Assembly (NCBI GenBank): GCA_039545355.1
Contig: BCJJ01000005.1
Location: 309,008 to 373,007 of the forward strand
Origin: Trichosporon coremiiforme
Lineage: Eukaryota > Basidiomycota > Tremellomycetes > Trichosporonales > Trichosporonaceae
Direction: 5' to 3'
Length of the DNA: 64,000 bases
The notes under the pieces are model-generated. The model was given only the letters and a program-made list of their open reading frames with translations, was not told the DNA's origin and searched no databases. The number at the start of each line of letters is the position of its first letter. Position 1 is the first letter of the stretch. A program made the translations under genes and the position numbers. This document shows, piece by piece, positions 10,363 through 21,857 of the stretch.

Positions 10363-12020
10363 ATGTTCAGGATGATGGGCCCCGAGCGCGCGCGCGCATG
10401 GACGATCTGCCTCGTCGCCGCGCTGGGCATGACGCTGTATGGGTGAGTCATCCCTCGGTCTCTCGTTGCTCCGTCCTTCGGCTAACTCTCAGATATGACG
10501 CCGCCTCGTTCAACTCGTCCTACGGCCTCAAGACGTTCGTGCACCACTTCGCCGGCCCAGACGCGACGAAGATGAACCCGAATCTGCTCGGCGCGGCGAA
10601 CACTGCCTTCACGTGTGGCTCCATCATCCCCGGATACTTCATCACGCCGTCCGTGTCGAAGCGTTTCGGACGGCGGGTAGCCATCTTCATCGGGTGTTTC
10701 CTTGTCGTGATCGCCACCTTCCTGCAAACCTTCGCCCCCAATTTCGGGACGTACATCGCCGGCCGTCTCATCGTCGGCATGGGCCACGGTTTCGTCATGC
10801 CCACCGGCCCTTGCTACATTGCCGAAATCGCGCCGCACGCTATCCGCGGCCGCATCATGTCTTTCTGGCAGGTTTCGTTCACAATAGGCGCCTTCTTCGT
10901 GTACTGGGTCGCATACGGACTGAAAAAGGCATACTACCTGGGCAACTGGCAGTGGCGCACGATCCAGATCCTGCAGCTCGTCTTCCCTCTTATTGTCGGA
11001 ATCGGCATCCTGTTTTGCCCGGAATCGCCGAGGTGGCTCGTGGAACGTAACCGTGTCCCCGAAGCTAGGCGGATCATCGCGAAGATCAGAGCGCCAGACG
11101 AGGTCGACGCCGAGCTCGAGACCATCGTGGCCGCGGTGGAATACGAAAGGGCCAACATCAACCATGGCGATTCCTACTTGACGCCGTACAAGCTGATCTG
11201 GACCGACGTGTCTGTCCGGAAACGCTTCCTCCTCTGCCTCGTGCTCAACGGCGGACAGCAGATCTGCGGAAACTCGCAACTCGGGAGTTTCAGCACCCTG
11301 ATCTACCAACAGGTGTTCGCGGACGCGAACACGATCTTCCTCATCAACGCGATCGCGGCCAGCTTCAACATTCTCTTCACTTTGAACTGCTTCTGGCTCG
11401 TGGACCGGCTCGGTCGTCGGTTCCTGCTGATCGCGGGGGCCGCTGGAATGAGCGCCGCGCTGCTCTGCGTAGCGAGTGTAGGCGTGGGCGTGGGGGCTGG
11501 ACCAGACGGACACAAGCCGTACGGCGAGGGCGTCGCGATTGCCTTTTTGTTCTTCCTCTTCGCGCTCTTCTTCAAGCCCTCGTGGGGCGCGACAGTCTGG
11601 ATCTACACGGGCGAAGTCTTCTCTCAGAACGTGCGCGCGCACGCCGTCGCCATGGCGTCCCAGTGGCAGCACGTCTGCAGCGCCATCGTGAGCCAGTTCT
11701 TCCCCCTTTTCCTCCAGAATTGCGGCTTCTACACCTTCTTCTTCTTCGCGGGCATCAACGCCCTGCTCTGTCTGTTCACCGTCTTCTTCATCCCGGAATC
11801 TAAAGGCGTTCCGTTGGAGGAGATGGACACGCTCTTCGGCGCCAAGAGCCACACGAGCGAGCAGATGCCGCTCAGGGAGGCGGACGGCAAGGGGAATAAG
11901 CTGGCGTACTCTGGCGAATCGGGAGAGTCGACACCACGCAACGAAGAGGATAAAGTGTCCGGTGCTGAGAGCGTCCCCAGCGAGAAGAACACGCCGTCAC
12001 TCCCCTCCAAACCATCATAG
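10363..12020 (+). CDS. MFS sugar transporter
   Basis: Two exons, 10363-10442 and 10493-12020, give 535 aa. The 50-nt intron interrupts the conserved GYD motif of the first transmembrane helix. Signatures of the sugar porter family are clear: GRLIVGMGHG after helix 4, PESPRWLVERNR at the end of the N-terminal half, GQQICGN in helix 7, DRLGRRF between helices 8 and 9, and PESKGVPLEEMD after helix 12. The C-terminal tail is hydrophilic and serine-rich. The protein should sit in the plasma membrane with 12 helices and import a hexose or a disaccharide; fungal hexose and lactose-permease-type transporters share these motifs and substrate cannot be fixed here. The unusual long upstream region suggests regulated expression. 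Confidence 0.88.
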
Positions 12021-12126
12021 TTATCGTTTCGCATCGGTTCTGTAGTCTGTTTGTACCTGCTTGTTGTTGAGAATGCACCATAGTGTTGACCAAACTCGAA
12101 CACGCTACTTGCATCAGACACTAAAC

Positions 12127-13420
12127 CTACGTGGCCACGTCGTCGCTCTTCATGAATCCCGCCAGCTCGGCGTCCAGGTCAGCGGCCGACGCCGGCGTGC
12201 GCTTCCCTCGTCCTTGGCCTTGCGCGTTTCCGCGACCTCCCCGAGATCTGCCATCAGTTACGTGCAGGACAAACCCAACTCACCCGCCACGGTCGCCGCG
12301 ACGAGGCGCGGACTTGTCACCTCGCGGGGTGTCACGCTGCTTAGTCTGTCCAGAGGACTGGCCCAGCCGGGCGAGCAGCGACTGTCCCGAGTTGCCGTCG
12401 ACTGATTTCTTCTTCTTGTCACCGCGCGGACGAGGGGGGGCGATCAGCTTGATTGTGATCGTCTGGCCTGGGCAGGTCAGTTTTGAGTCCACGGAGACGG
12501 CCGAGAAAGGTCTTCCTCGCCGTGAGGATCTGGCGGCTCTGAGAAGCGACACGCAGAATCGGCTCGGAGAACAGCCAAGAGAGCCTGGCCGCTTCTCTTT
12601 GCAGACGCGTGCCGTTGGAGAGGATCAGCCGTGCGGCCATGGAAAGACAATCTCGAGCCAGTCAAAGTCTCACCCTTCATCATGGCGCCGTCGAACTGGT
12701 TCAGCGCGCTCTTTGCCTGCGCCGGCGAGGAGTACTCCACGATGCAGACGCCCGTGGACCGGCCGGCACGGTCATACTCTGTTCGTCAGCTCAAGGCGCA
12801 GTATGTGCCGCACAGCCTGCGGGTAACCTCCCGTCTTTGGGTGTGACAGCGCACAACTACTCACAAATGTCAGATCATATCCCAACCGTGAGCTCAACCA
12901 CCGCCTCATCGTGCTGTTGCGCCTTCCCCGCCGTGGAAGCTTACCCGGATCTCGGGACCATGGGTGATCGTCCCCGCCTGCTCGAACACGCTCTGCCTAT
13001 TAGCTACACTGAATGTTCTCGTAGCATACCTTGAGCTCCTCCGGCGTCACCTCGTAGTGAACGCCCGACACCTCGATGCGCGGCGAGCTGGTGACAGGCA
13101 TGTGGCCAGCAGCGGCGCCGAGCGACGGCTTGCGCCCGGGACCCTCGAACGCGTCGTGCACCCACTTGTCCTCCGTCGAGCGGGGCGGGGGTCGCTGCTT
13201 GTCAGTACATGGGTCAGTGGACTAACCGAGGGAGGGGATGCAGAGGAAGGAAGAAGGGGAGAGAAGGCACACTCACAGCGTACGGCGCATCCGAGCCGCG
13301 CGGCTTGCGCCGCTCAGAGCGCTCCGCTCCCGCACCACCACCGACACGTCCAACGCTGGAACGCGGGTTCTGCCTGCGCTTCTTTGGGATCAGGTCGTCG
13401 AGAGGGCGGTCGATGTCCAT
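12127..13420 (-). CDS. YRA1: mRNA export adaptor Yra1/ALYREF
   Basis: Six exons on the minus strand: 13277-13420, 13030-13194, 12945-12992, 12674-12776, 12284-12467 and 12127-12247, total 765 nt, 254 aa. Residues 4-14 carry the UAP56-binding motif (DRPLDDLIPKK). A basic RGG-like linker follows, then one RRM (RIEVSGVHYEVTPEELK as RNP2 side; STGVCIVEYSS as RNP1 side), then an RG-rich tail and a terminal LDAELAGFM motif typical of the family's C-terminal UAP56-binding box. It couples transcription and splicing to mRNA export as part of TREX in the nucleus. Introns of 206 nt (12468-12673) and 168 nt (12777-12944) fall inside the RRM and are long for this genome. The acceptor of the 168-nt intron must be the second AG of CAGAG. 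Its start lies 194 bp from the divergent ORC4 start. Confidence 0.88.
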
Positions 13421-13614
13421 GCTGTGTATCTCTGTGTGTTGTGTGTAGTACATTAGCTCGAGCTGAGGCGGGACCGACATGACCGACGCGTGTGGAGGGT
13501 GGGGATCTGCACGTGACTTCGGCGCGCCTACGTTTCGTGCCTGGTGCCTGACACCGGACGTGTTGAGCAGCTGCTTTCGCGGTTTTGTTGTTGTTGACAG
13601 ATCATCCGAGCACC

Positions 13615-15738
13615 ATGTCGCGCACGCCCTCGAGCCGGCCGAAGAAGACCCCCTCGGTGCATGGGAGCGCGAGCAAGAGTCCACTCAAGACGCCGAAGGA
13701 TAAGACGCCGTCGAAGCGTCTGAATCCCCTCGGCGCGGCGGACACGAATGGCGAGGAAGGCTCACCGACGCCAAAAGGCCGCACGAAGCGGTTCGCGGAC
13801 AGTCTCGAGGCCGTCTCTCGCGCGACACCGAAGAGGACGCGGGGGAACAGTGCGCTTCCCTCTTTCGATGACGATGTGTTCGGCAGCGGCTCCCCCAATG
13901 CCGGCTCGCCGATGAGTCGCGAGGCGTTCCGCGCCAACGAGCGACTGAAACGACAACGCGAGGCGCGCAACTTTGTCTTCGAAGGCGACGCCAATGCACC
14001 CCGACAGACGCGCAGTGGAAGAGTGGTGGAGACAGTGTCGCACGACTATGGCGAGGACGCGACGGACGAGAGTGCTGAGGAGCAGGAGGAGGTCATCGTC
14101 GTGGAGGAGCCCGTGCCGCAGCCGATTACGCACGCCGCGCGCCCACTGTTGCCGCAGGCTAGGAAGAGGATCGTGGATGTCCTCGCTACGCTGAACGGAC
14201 GCTTGACGGAACCAGAGGACTCGGAGGCGCTGACTGGCCTCGTGGCGTTGTTGAGCGGGACGGTGCTTCGCGGCGAGGGCAACAGCTGCCTCGTGACGGG
14301 CCCCAGGGGGTCGGGCAAGACAAGAGTAAGCTACGAACATCGCGGAGATACCTGACCTCAGATTGTTGAAGCGGCCCTTCACCGGCTACCCGCCAAGACC
14401 TCGCCGATTGTGGTACGCCTCAGCGGCCTGGCGCAGACGGACGATCGGCGCGCGATCCGCGAGATGGGTCGCCAGATAGCGCTCGCTGAGGGTCAGGCCG
14501 AAGCCGTCGAGGACGACGAGATGCCCGACGACTATGCGCCGACGACGCTCCCCGCACACCTCCTCGCTCTTCTCACTGCCGCCAGTGAGCGCGCGATCAT
14601 CATCATGGTCGATGAGTTCGACCTGTTCACGGAACACGCGCGCCAGGCGCTACTGTACTGTCTTCTGGACGTCGTGCAATCAGTTCAGGCTGGTCAGGGA
14701 CGTGGTATTGCCGTCGTCGGTGTCACAAGTCGCGTTGACACGCTGCTCCTGCTCGAGAAGCGCGTCAAGAGTCGTTTCTCGCACCGCGTCTGGCGTGTCG
14801 AAAGCCCACTCGCGCGCATGCCAAACCCGACAATCGAGGGCGACGAGGAGACGAAGAGGGAACCACCCTGGCGCCCGCTGCTCATGAAGGCGCTCGTGCC
14901 GTGGTTAGACTCCGACGAGGTCGCGCCACGGAAGAGCGCACAGGAGCAAGACTTTGCGGCCTGGAAGGAGGACTGGGAGTTCGCCGTTGGCATGCTGCTC
15001 GAGAACGAGGAAGTCGTGGCTGCGCTCGACCGTCTGTCGAACCTGACGACCGACGTCCGGCTCCTGTTCCGCCCCTTCGTCGCACCCGTCTGCGGCATTC
15101 TGGCCAGCCGCGCAGACTTCCTCGCCGTGCCCGAGATCCTGTCCTCGATCAGGAATCAGGTGGAACAGTCCGGCTGGTCGCTGGGCGGGACGCAGCGTCG
15201 TATCCCGCCCCCGACGCCGTCTTCTGCCGCCTCGTCCGTCCCCAACACTCCCTCGTCTTCCGCCCCAATGACGCCGGGTACGCCCCGCACCCCCTCGACG
15301 GCCAACTACGGCGTCCCCGCCACGCCGTCCAAGACTGCGCCGATGGGTGCGGGCTCGAGCGGCGCGCTGGCCAAGCTCCGCTCGCTCCCGCATCCGGCAC
15401 TGACCGTGCTCATCATCGCGAAACACATGCTGTACACCGACCGCCCCGAATTCACGTTCGCACAGCTGCACGCCGAGTACGAAAAGTTTGCGCGCGTGCG
15501 CCTCGTCGGTGTCGGCCGGACACGGTGGACGGGCGATGTGCTGAGGCTCGCGTGGCAGCAGTGCATCAGGCTCGGGCTGCTACAGCCCGCCGGACCGCAG
15601 GGACAGAGCGCACGGTTCAACAAGATGCGTAGTGCGCTTGCTGCATTCGAGATTGTTGCGTTCTTCCGCGGAGGCGGCGGGGAGGGCATGGGCGTTGAGC
15701 TCGTGGGGTGGGGACGGCTCGCTGGCGGTCACGCGTAA
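13615..15738 (+). CDS. ORC4: origin recognition complex subunit 4
   Basis: Two exons, 13615-14325 and 14362-15738, joined by a 36-nt intron, encode 695 aa. ATG at 13615 has a good context (CACCATGTC). Residues 1 to about 190 are basic, with many TPKK/SPKT-type sites, likely disordered and CDK-regulated. The AAA+ domain follows: Walker A GPRGSGKT at about 229-236, Walker B IIIMVDEFD near 319-324, a sensor-1-like VVGVTSRVD and the RVKSRFSHR segment with an arginine typical of Orc4. The C-terminal winged-helix part is interrupted by a Ser/Thr/Pro-rich insert (about 15200-15360). The protein is a core ATPase subunit of ORC, which binds replication origins and loads MCM. The long N-terminal tail is more than the yeast protein has. 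Confidence 0.9.
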
Positions 15739-15819
15739 GTCAAATAGAGCTATAAGTCATGTGTATGTATTCTGGATCACTTTGGATCAATCTGTCATTC
15801 TTCAGCTACGTGGGGTTTA

Positions 15820-16534
15820 CTATGGCTTCTGATCACTACGCCCGGCTATTACAGAGAGTCGCAGCCCTCCTCGTTGTACTGGATGCTGAACCTGCTTGCC
15901 GAAATCTTCCGAGACGATGGCGTACTCGCCGTTCGCGTAGTCGGTGTCAAGGAGACAGTAGTCGATGTTCCACTGGGAGCAGAGGCGCCCGACATTGCCA
16001 GCGCGCATCCAGTCGGTGCTCCTGATGCCGGAGCCGTAGTTATCGCAGCGCGCCATGACGGCGCAGCCATTGGTGGCGACTGAGGTCAGCGCCGAGTCCA
16101 ATCGCGCAGCGCGCGGCGAGGAGATGGAGGACAGTTCAAGGAACGGAAGGGGCGAGGCGGAATTGGGGCGCCAGCCTCACTCCACCGAAGACAGCCTGAA
16201 GCACAACTCACAGCCGAGACACCAGTCTTCGTCGTAAATGTATCGCCACTTTTTACCATCGGGGCGGAAGCCCTGGTTCGGGTTGGCGAGCGACTGGCCG
16301 CGGATGTCGATCCCGGCGCAGTCCCACTACTGCACGAGGTGGCTCTACGTAGACCTCGCCGTGCGGGTTGTCGAGGCAGCGCCCGCCGGGCACAATCTGC
16401 AGCTGCGAACGGAGGTACGTCGGTGCCGCGAAGACTAAGAGTGCGTCTAAATTAGTAATAGTGTANTGGATTAAATAGAAGAAGAAAGATTCAATAGATT
16501 CTTCTGGGGAGGTGAGGAGGGAAAGGGCGAACAT
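15820..16534 (-). pseudogene. degraded ricin-B-type lectin gene
   Basis: Three minus-strand pieces resemble a lectin like the one at 646. A start at 16534 leads to a hydrophobic stretch and then LQIVPGGRCLDNPHGE. The next part, WDCAGIDIRGQSLANPN, is in a different frame and is preceded by an in-frame TAG at 16327-16329 where the family has a V-Q-x-W-D-C strand. After a likely intron (GTGAGT donor near 16220) a third piece holds CAVMARCDNYGSG and LCSQWNIDYCLLDTDY and runs open to 15820. At least one frame change and one stop break the gene. An ambiguous base at 16465 shows the assembly is weak here, so sequence error is an alternative. No function is assigned beyond an extracellular carbohydrate-binding ancestor. 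Confidence 0.5.
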
Positions 16535-17226
16535 TGTGTTATTGTCTGGAGAGAGGAGAGAGCTGCCTATATACCTTGCGAAGGGGCATCGCCCCATCGT
16601 CATTTGTACACCGCGGAAACGGCTCCCTGCTGTTTGCTGCTCCTTCCAAATTATGAGGTCCATCTTGCCCATTCACTTCGCAACACCACAATCTCCACCA
16701 GTGTCTCCTCGCTGCCTCGGTCGCAGTCAGCGATTCAGTCTCGTCAGCGCCTCACCAGCCAGCCGTCAGGCAGTCAGTCACCCCCACCACGTCATCTTCA
16801 AACGTACATGCATAATTTCCTTTGCTTATGATAGAAGAAATGACCACCGGGCGGTGGTGGCTGAAATATGAACTCAACTTCTTCTCTGCCTTTGGCTGCT
16901 CTCCTCTTCCGCGCTGATGCAAGGGACAAAAGTTATTGTGTGTATCGTAGTCTGTAGGTTTTGTACACGGCGACGACGCGACTGGCACTGTGGCTCTGCT
17001 GATGTTCATGTTCGTGGGAGCTCCGATGAGCCCAATTGGGTTGAGGATTGTGGTTGAAGAAAAGAAGTCGGGAAAAGGAAGAAGGAAGAGTTACACTGGT
17101 TGTTGTTGACTGAGACGACTTCGCTGGTTGGATGCAACGGATGTGATGATTCTGGATGCTCGGAATGCAGGATGCGATGCGTGAGAGGAAAGAGAAAGGA
17201 GGAAGGGAGAGGGCGAGGGGATGGGA
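16535..17226. other. intergenic, REG1 3' side
   Basis: No gene is recognised. The segment is relatively AT-rich in parts and contains polypurine stretches near 17050-17220. It separates the degraded lectin gene from the 3' end of REG1. Confidence 0.4.
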
Positions 17227-19941
17227 CTATCCCAGCGATCCGCCGCGTCGGTGATTCCGCCGGTCGGGCTGGGATGTACGCTGCTCGTCATGCGCGCCGT
17301 ACCACAGCGCACCGAGGAGGTCCTTGGCCGTGTTGGCAATGTTGGTCGCGCGACCGATCAGCGTCGATCCGTCGTCGTCGTCGACGGGCTGGGAGAGAGT
17401 TGGCTCCGCTTGCGCCCCGGTGGACGCAACGGTGGCCGGAGACCGTCTGCCCGTCGGGGATGACATGGGCACGGTGGACGCAGGGTCGATCTGCATGTCC
17501 GCACCCAAGTCTGATGTCGGGCCACTTGGAGATTTTGATGGAGGATGGGAGGGGGCTGCATTCCGAGTTGAGGTGTGGGGGAGGGAGGCTGGCGAAGTGT
17601 CTTTGAGGGGCCGCAAAACAATCTAGTTCTGCGTCAGTCAGATGCAATCCAGGCCAACCGAGTCCGAGCGGGTGTGCAGCTTCTGGTCTAGTGCTGCTGC
17701 TGCTTCCTCGCAAGACTTACTTGCGGCGAGGAGTGGGGCGTCGGGGTCGTCGACCGCTCGGGGGAGTAGTCCACGTCCATCGGCTCCTGCGTCGACGACG
17801 CCGGCGCTGGTCGCCACTCGGAGCCCTCCTGGACCTTGTCCAGGGCCGGGTTCACAGGTCGGACAGGCTTGGGGATTGCAGCCGGCGCCGCCGCGTTGTC
17901 GCCAGGCGAGCGGGACACGGAGCCAATCGAGCTCGACGAGCTGTTACGCGAAGCGGTCGATCGGTCGTACTGCGACGATCCCGATCCCCGAGACGTCGAT
18001 CGGCCTCGTGCCTCGGGCTCGTTCGACTGGCCGCCGTTGAACGGAATCTGGGCAGGGCTGCCGTCATAGCTGCCATACAATCCTCCGAATCCAGTGGCGA
18101 CGGATGGGTTGTAGTTGAACGAGACAGGGGGAGAGAGCTGGTCGGGGCTGCCAGTGTCGGCGCTCGGCGGCTGAGGTGATCGGACCTTGAGGATACCACG
18201 ACCGGGACTCGGCGATCCGAGGCCGTTGAGAGATGACGTAGAGGACGAGTTCGATGAAGCCTGGGCCGAGTTGTCCTGGCCTGCCCGCCACTTGGGCTGG
18301 GCGGGAGGCTGCTGGACGACCGGGCTGCGGCCGTACGAGCCAGCAGCAGGAGCAGGGCTGACTCCGCTCTTAGCGGGGCTCTGACCGGCGGTGAGGTCGG
18401 GACCGCCAAAGTAGTCGTCGCCAGTGTGGAAGTCCTCGTCGACCTGTGCAGCAGCGGGGTTGTTGTTCCACTGGCGGGCGGCCATGGCGACTCGTGGCGA
18501 GGGGATGCCCATTGGCGAGGTGACCGGAGTCTCCTCGACACCGGGTGATCGATACTCGAGAGGAGGCATATACACCATCCTCGGCAGGGACGGGTTGTTG
18601 GTATATGATCCGAGGGTCTTGAGCATGGTGGGCGGGATCTTCTGGATGGTCTGCGACGATACCGACCGTCCCGAAGACGAGCGGCTGGAATATCGCGACA
18701 GCGACGTCTTCATCTCGAGCATGTCCTCCTCGTCCGAATCATCGTGGTTCACGATCGGATCGTCAAGCGCAACGCACTGCTCGACGAACGTGTTAAACGT
18801 AATGTGACGCTTGCCCGAGTCCTTGGTGTTCTCGGGCGAGGTCTCCTTCTTGCTCTTGTTGTTCGTGTCGTTCGCGAGCGACAGGTCAGGCGGCGCCCGG
18901 CGGCGGGCGGGAAGCGAATTGCTTCGCGACAGCAGCGAGTCCGACTTGGTCTTCATGAGCGCAGGCTTCTTGTTACCCTTGCTCTTGCCAGTCGCCGTCA
19001 CGTAGTCAGACGGTCCACTGTCGTCATCCTCCTCGTGGGTAGGAGACGAAGATCCCGGGATGGAAAGAAGCTCTGACAGAGTACGGTGCTTCAGGATACC
19101 CGGCTTGGCGGATCCGTTCTCGATGCCGAGCCTGTCGGCAGTCGAGGGGAGCTTGGGGGCCGGGACAGACTGCACGTTGGCGGTGTGCAGCGGTCCATAG
19201 AGCCAGGTGACGTCGGAGTCCTTGAGCCTGATTGCGTGTCAGCTATCGGTGCATCGGGTCATGCACACAAGGACATGCGGCACGACGGTGACGGTGATAA
19301 GTAACACAGGCATCTCACACACAGAAGAACACTGGGACACCCAACACAGCGGGGACAGTCGGGAGTTGGCCACAGGAGGCAACGACTCGTTTATTCCTCC
19401 GTGGAAACGATTCACACACGCTTGGCTGCCTCACAGCCTCACACACGCACGTTTTGAACGGTACGCGGCAAAGGTGGAGGCACAGCAGGGGAGAGGTCAG
19501 GAGATTACTAACCAGTTGAGAGTCTCGGGAGAGATGGTACGCAGCTTGTTGCGCTGCTTCTGCCAGGTGCGCCAGGAAGCGTTCTCGAGACGGACACCGT
19601 TGGCGATCTCGTGCTTGTGGCGAGTCATGTTGCGCCATGAGGCCCAGACATCCTCCTCGGTCCAGTTATGTGACAAGTAGTCGACACAGATGGACGGGAG
19701 GTGGTCCTGGATGTCCTCGACGGAGGGGGCAGCGCCCGAGTCGGACGGAAGCGAGGTCTGTTACGGTAGTTAGTGATCGTGACTTCATGCGTATTGCGGA
19801 TTGCGGATGGATGTGGATGGATGATTTCAGATCTACGGGAGGAATCAATCGGCTAAGAGGGGGGTGCGGGCGCCGAAGTCTTGGTTGCGGGGTAACCGAA
19901 TTGCGAGCTGCACTTACGATGGAAGGGATGATTTGGGCCAT
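17227..19941 (-). CDS. REG1: Reg1-like regulatory subunit of protein phosphatase 1
   Basis: Four exons on the minus strand, 19918-19941, 19513-19757, 17721-19227 and 17227-17622, give 2172 nt and 723 aa. Exon 1 is only 24 nt. Exon 2 carries the AreA GATA-like domain known as DUF1752 (NGVRLENASWRTW, KLRTISPETLNW). The next exon has KPGILKHRTLSELL and, at about residues 228-240, RHITFNTFVEQCVALDD, whose H-I-T-F is an RVxF-type docking motif for the PP1 catalytic subunit and whose EQC segment is typical of Reg1. The rest is Ser/Pro-rich and disordered. The last exon ends with a conserved GRATNIANTAKDLLGALW segment. In yeast this protein directs Glc7 to Snf1 and so maintains glucose repression. 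Introns of 160 and 285 nt are long for the window. Confidence 0.85.
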
Positions 19942-20504
19942 GGTGAGATGGCTAAGCAGCGGAATGCTCTGTTCGCTGGGACAAGCACCGGACTAGACGG
20001 AGGGATACAGCGGCGGATGTGTGTTGGAGGCCGTACGGAGGCGCTGAGACGACGCGGTGCGCGGCGGAGTGATGGACAAAACGAAAAAGCAGCAATGAAT
20101 CAGCGGGGGTGGTGCGCTCCTCCTTGCCGTCGGGGGAGAGGCGTGGGCGATGGGGGCGGAGAAGGCGAGGCGGAGGAAAGGGGAGGGACCCGAAGGCGGG
20201 GGGGGGCTAGGTGCTGGTGGGGGAGGGAGCGCTTTGTGTGGTGTGCGTAGGCTTTGTGGTGGATGAGTGGATGAGGAGTAATGGAGTTGTAAGGGATGAT
20301 GATGAGGAACGAGAGATGAATGTTGGCGAGGGGGCGGCTCGCTGGTTGCTGGCGGGCTGGGCGCTGGGTGCTGGGCAATGCTGGGTGGACGGGCTTGCGG
20401 GCGGAGGGGAGGGAGCTGCAGGATGCCAGGGGCTGGGAGACTAAGCCGAGCACGAGGTCGTAGAGTACATACAGCCTAGGCGTAGGCGTATCGGCCATCA
20501 CCTG

Positions 20505-20530
20505 GTGCAGCCAGGCAGCCAGGCAGCCAG
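20505..20530. repeat. tandem GCAGCCAG repeats upstream of REG1
   Basis: Three contiguous GCAGCCAG copies. The same AGCCA core is repeated upstream of the sugar transporter at 8834-8900. It lies about 560 bp upstream of the REG1 start. Confidence 0.55.
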
Positions 20531-21206
20531 ACGGCGAAAGGCGGGCGAACTCTGCCTGCCTAGGAGCAGTCGGCCAGTCGGCCAGTCGTTGGCTGGCTTC
20601 ATGTTAGGTGCGCGTTACCCGATGCGGCAATAACCCTCACTGCCGGCCCTTTGGCAAGACCTTACCCTGGTGTCTAATGAAGCGGAAACCTTACTCCGCT
20701 TACACATCGTTTGTAATGCCATTTGCACCGGATGTGTCGCCGCCGACTCATTCTAATTGCCCATTTGACTCAGAGTTGCCCTATCGCATTCAGAGGCATC
20801 ATCATCAGGTCAGTTACAAGGCACGCAGTCAGCGGACGCGCGTAAGGCTCGCTGGAATACAACCGAGGCCCGACGGCCGTTGCTTGCAACAATCGGATCA
20901 GATGACCTGACACTGCACCACCGAACTGTAAGCAAGCGTAAGCAGGTCTGGCCATCCCTGCAATGGAAGACGCAGGTGACACCGCACCGCCCCCCGGCTA
21001 GTCGCCGAGTCTTCTCGCGTGCATGGGGTCATCGAACAACTGGAGCGGACGCGGTCCGTCCTGGTCCTGCGTCCTGCGTCGGTAGATCAGGTGTGAGGCC
21101 GAGCGGTAGCGCATTCGTGCGGCGCTGCGGCCGAATGCCGTAGGCTGGGTGGCCAACGAACAAGTGAGCCAAGCCAAAACAATGCGCCGTATGCGCCGCA
21201 TTCGTG

Positions 21207-21250
21207 CGCCAGAGTGCGCGAGCAAGTAAACACTGGCGCGCACTCTGGCG
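21207..21250. repeat. 14-bp perfect inverted repeat with 16-bp spacer
   Basis: CGCCAGAGTGCGCG at 21207-21220 is the exact reverse complement of CGCGCACTCTGGCG at 21237-21250. The spacer is A-rich. It lies between REG1 and the Smr gene, outside any coding region, and could form a hairpin or bind a dimeric regulator. Confidence 0.7.
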
Positions 21251-21857
21251 AGTACGCCGCATAAACAAACTCTAATGGGTATTAACCGAGCGACCCTCGA
21301 CAAAGCCGCGTCTTTACCTGCCGCCGCCCACTGGCTAATCACTGTAACAGGAGAGCCAAAGTCCGACTTCTTCCGAGGCCCTGCTCCGCGGAGTTCCGTG
21401 TCGACCTTCCCTACGTCTTCCCTGCGACTCTCCTGCGCTGACCCTGCGCGCCAGGGCCGTGCCTTCTTCCGTGCCTCTCGCATCGTACATGTGCTCGCGA
21501 TGCGCCATGCAGAGCCTGCAATCAGCCGGCAACGAGCCAGCAACCGCCTAACGAACCCTGGAGCCCCGACGATTGCCGCCGCGTGCTAGCCCCAGCTCAG
21601 GCTGCCCGCCGGTGGCCGCCGGCCGTCTATAACCTGCCTGCCATTCTGACCTTCTGCCACAGGGAGCATGCCGCAGCACACAACAGTGGGGGAGCGAATG
21701 CGAGCTCAGTGGCATATCGCGCATATCTAGGTGGCATTATCTGGTGGCGACGGGCCCAAAAAGTACAGTCTACAGATAGGGTAGGGTATGAGCACAACGA
21801 TGGTGCGCAGTATGGCTATGAATATCGAAGGACGGGTATGAAGTAGGGAGTAGGACA

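Larger units (their letters stand above)
19942..21857. other. 1.9 kb intergenic region upstream of REG1
   Basis: No gene is recognised. From the left it holds a G-rich/C-rich segment (about 20100-20260) that would be a pyrimidine-rich leader for the minus-strand REG1, tandem GCAGCCAG repeats (20505-20530), TCGGCCAG repeats (about 20570-20590) and a perfect inverted repeat (21207-21250). Frames longer than 100 codons here show no family features. Confidence 0.4.

Noticed and set aside
10482..11852. 456-codon minus-strand frame
   Set aside because: It is the antisense shadow of the sugar transporter; composition is Glu/Arg/Val/His-rich and no domain is visible.
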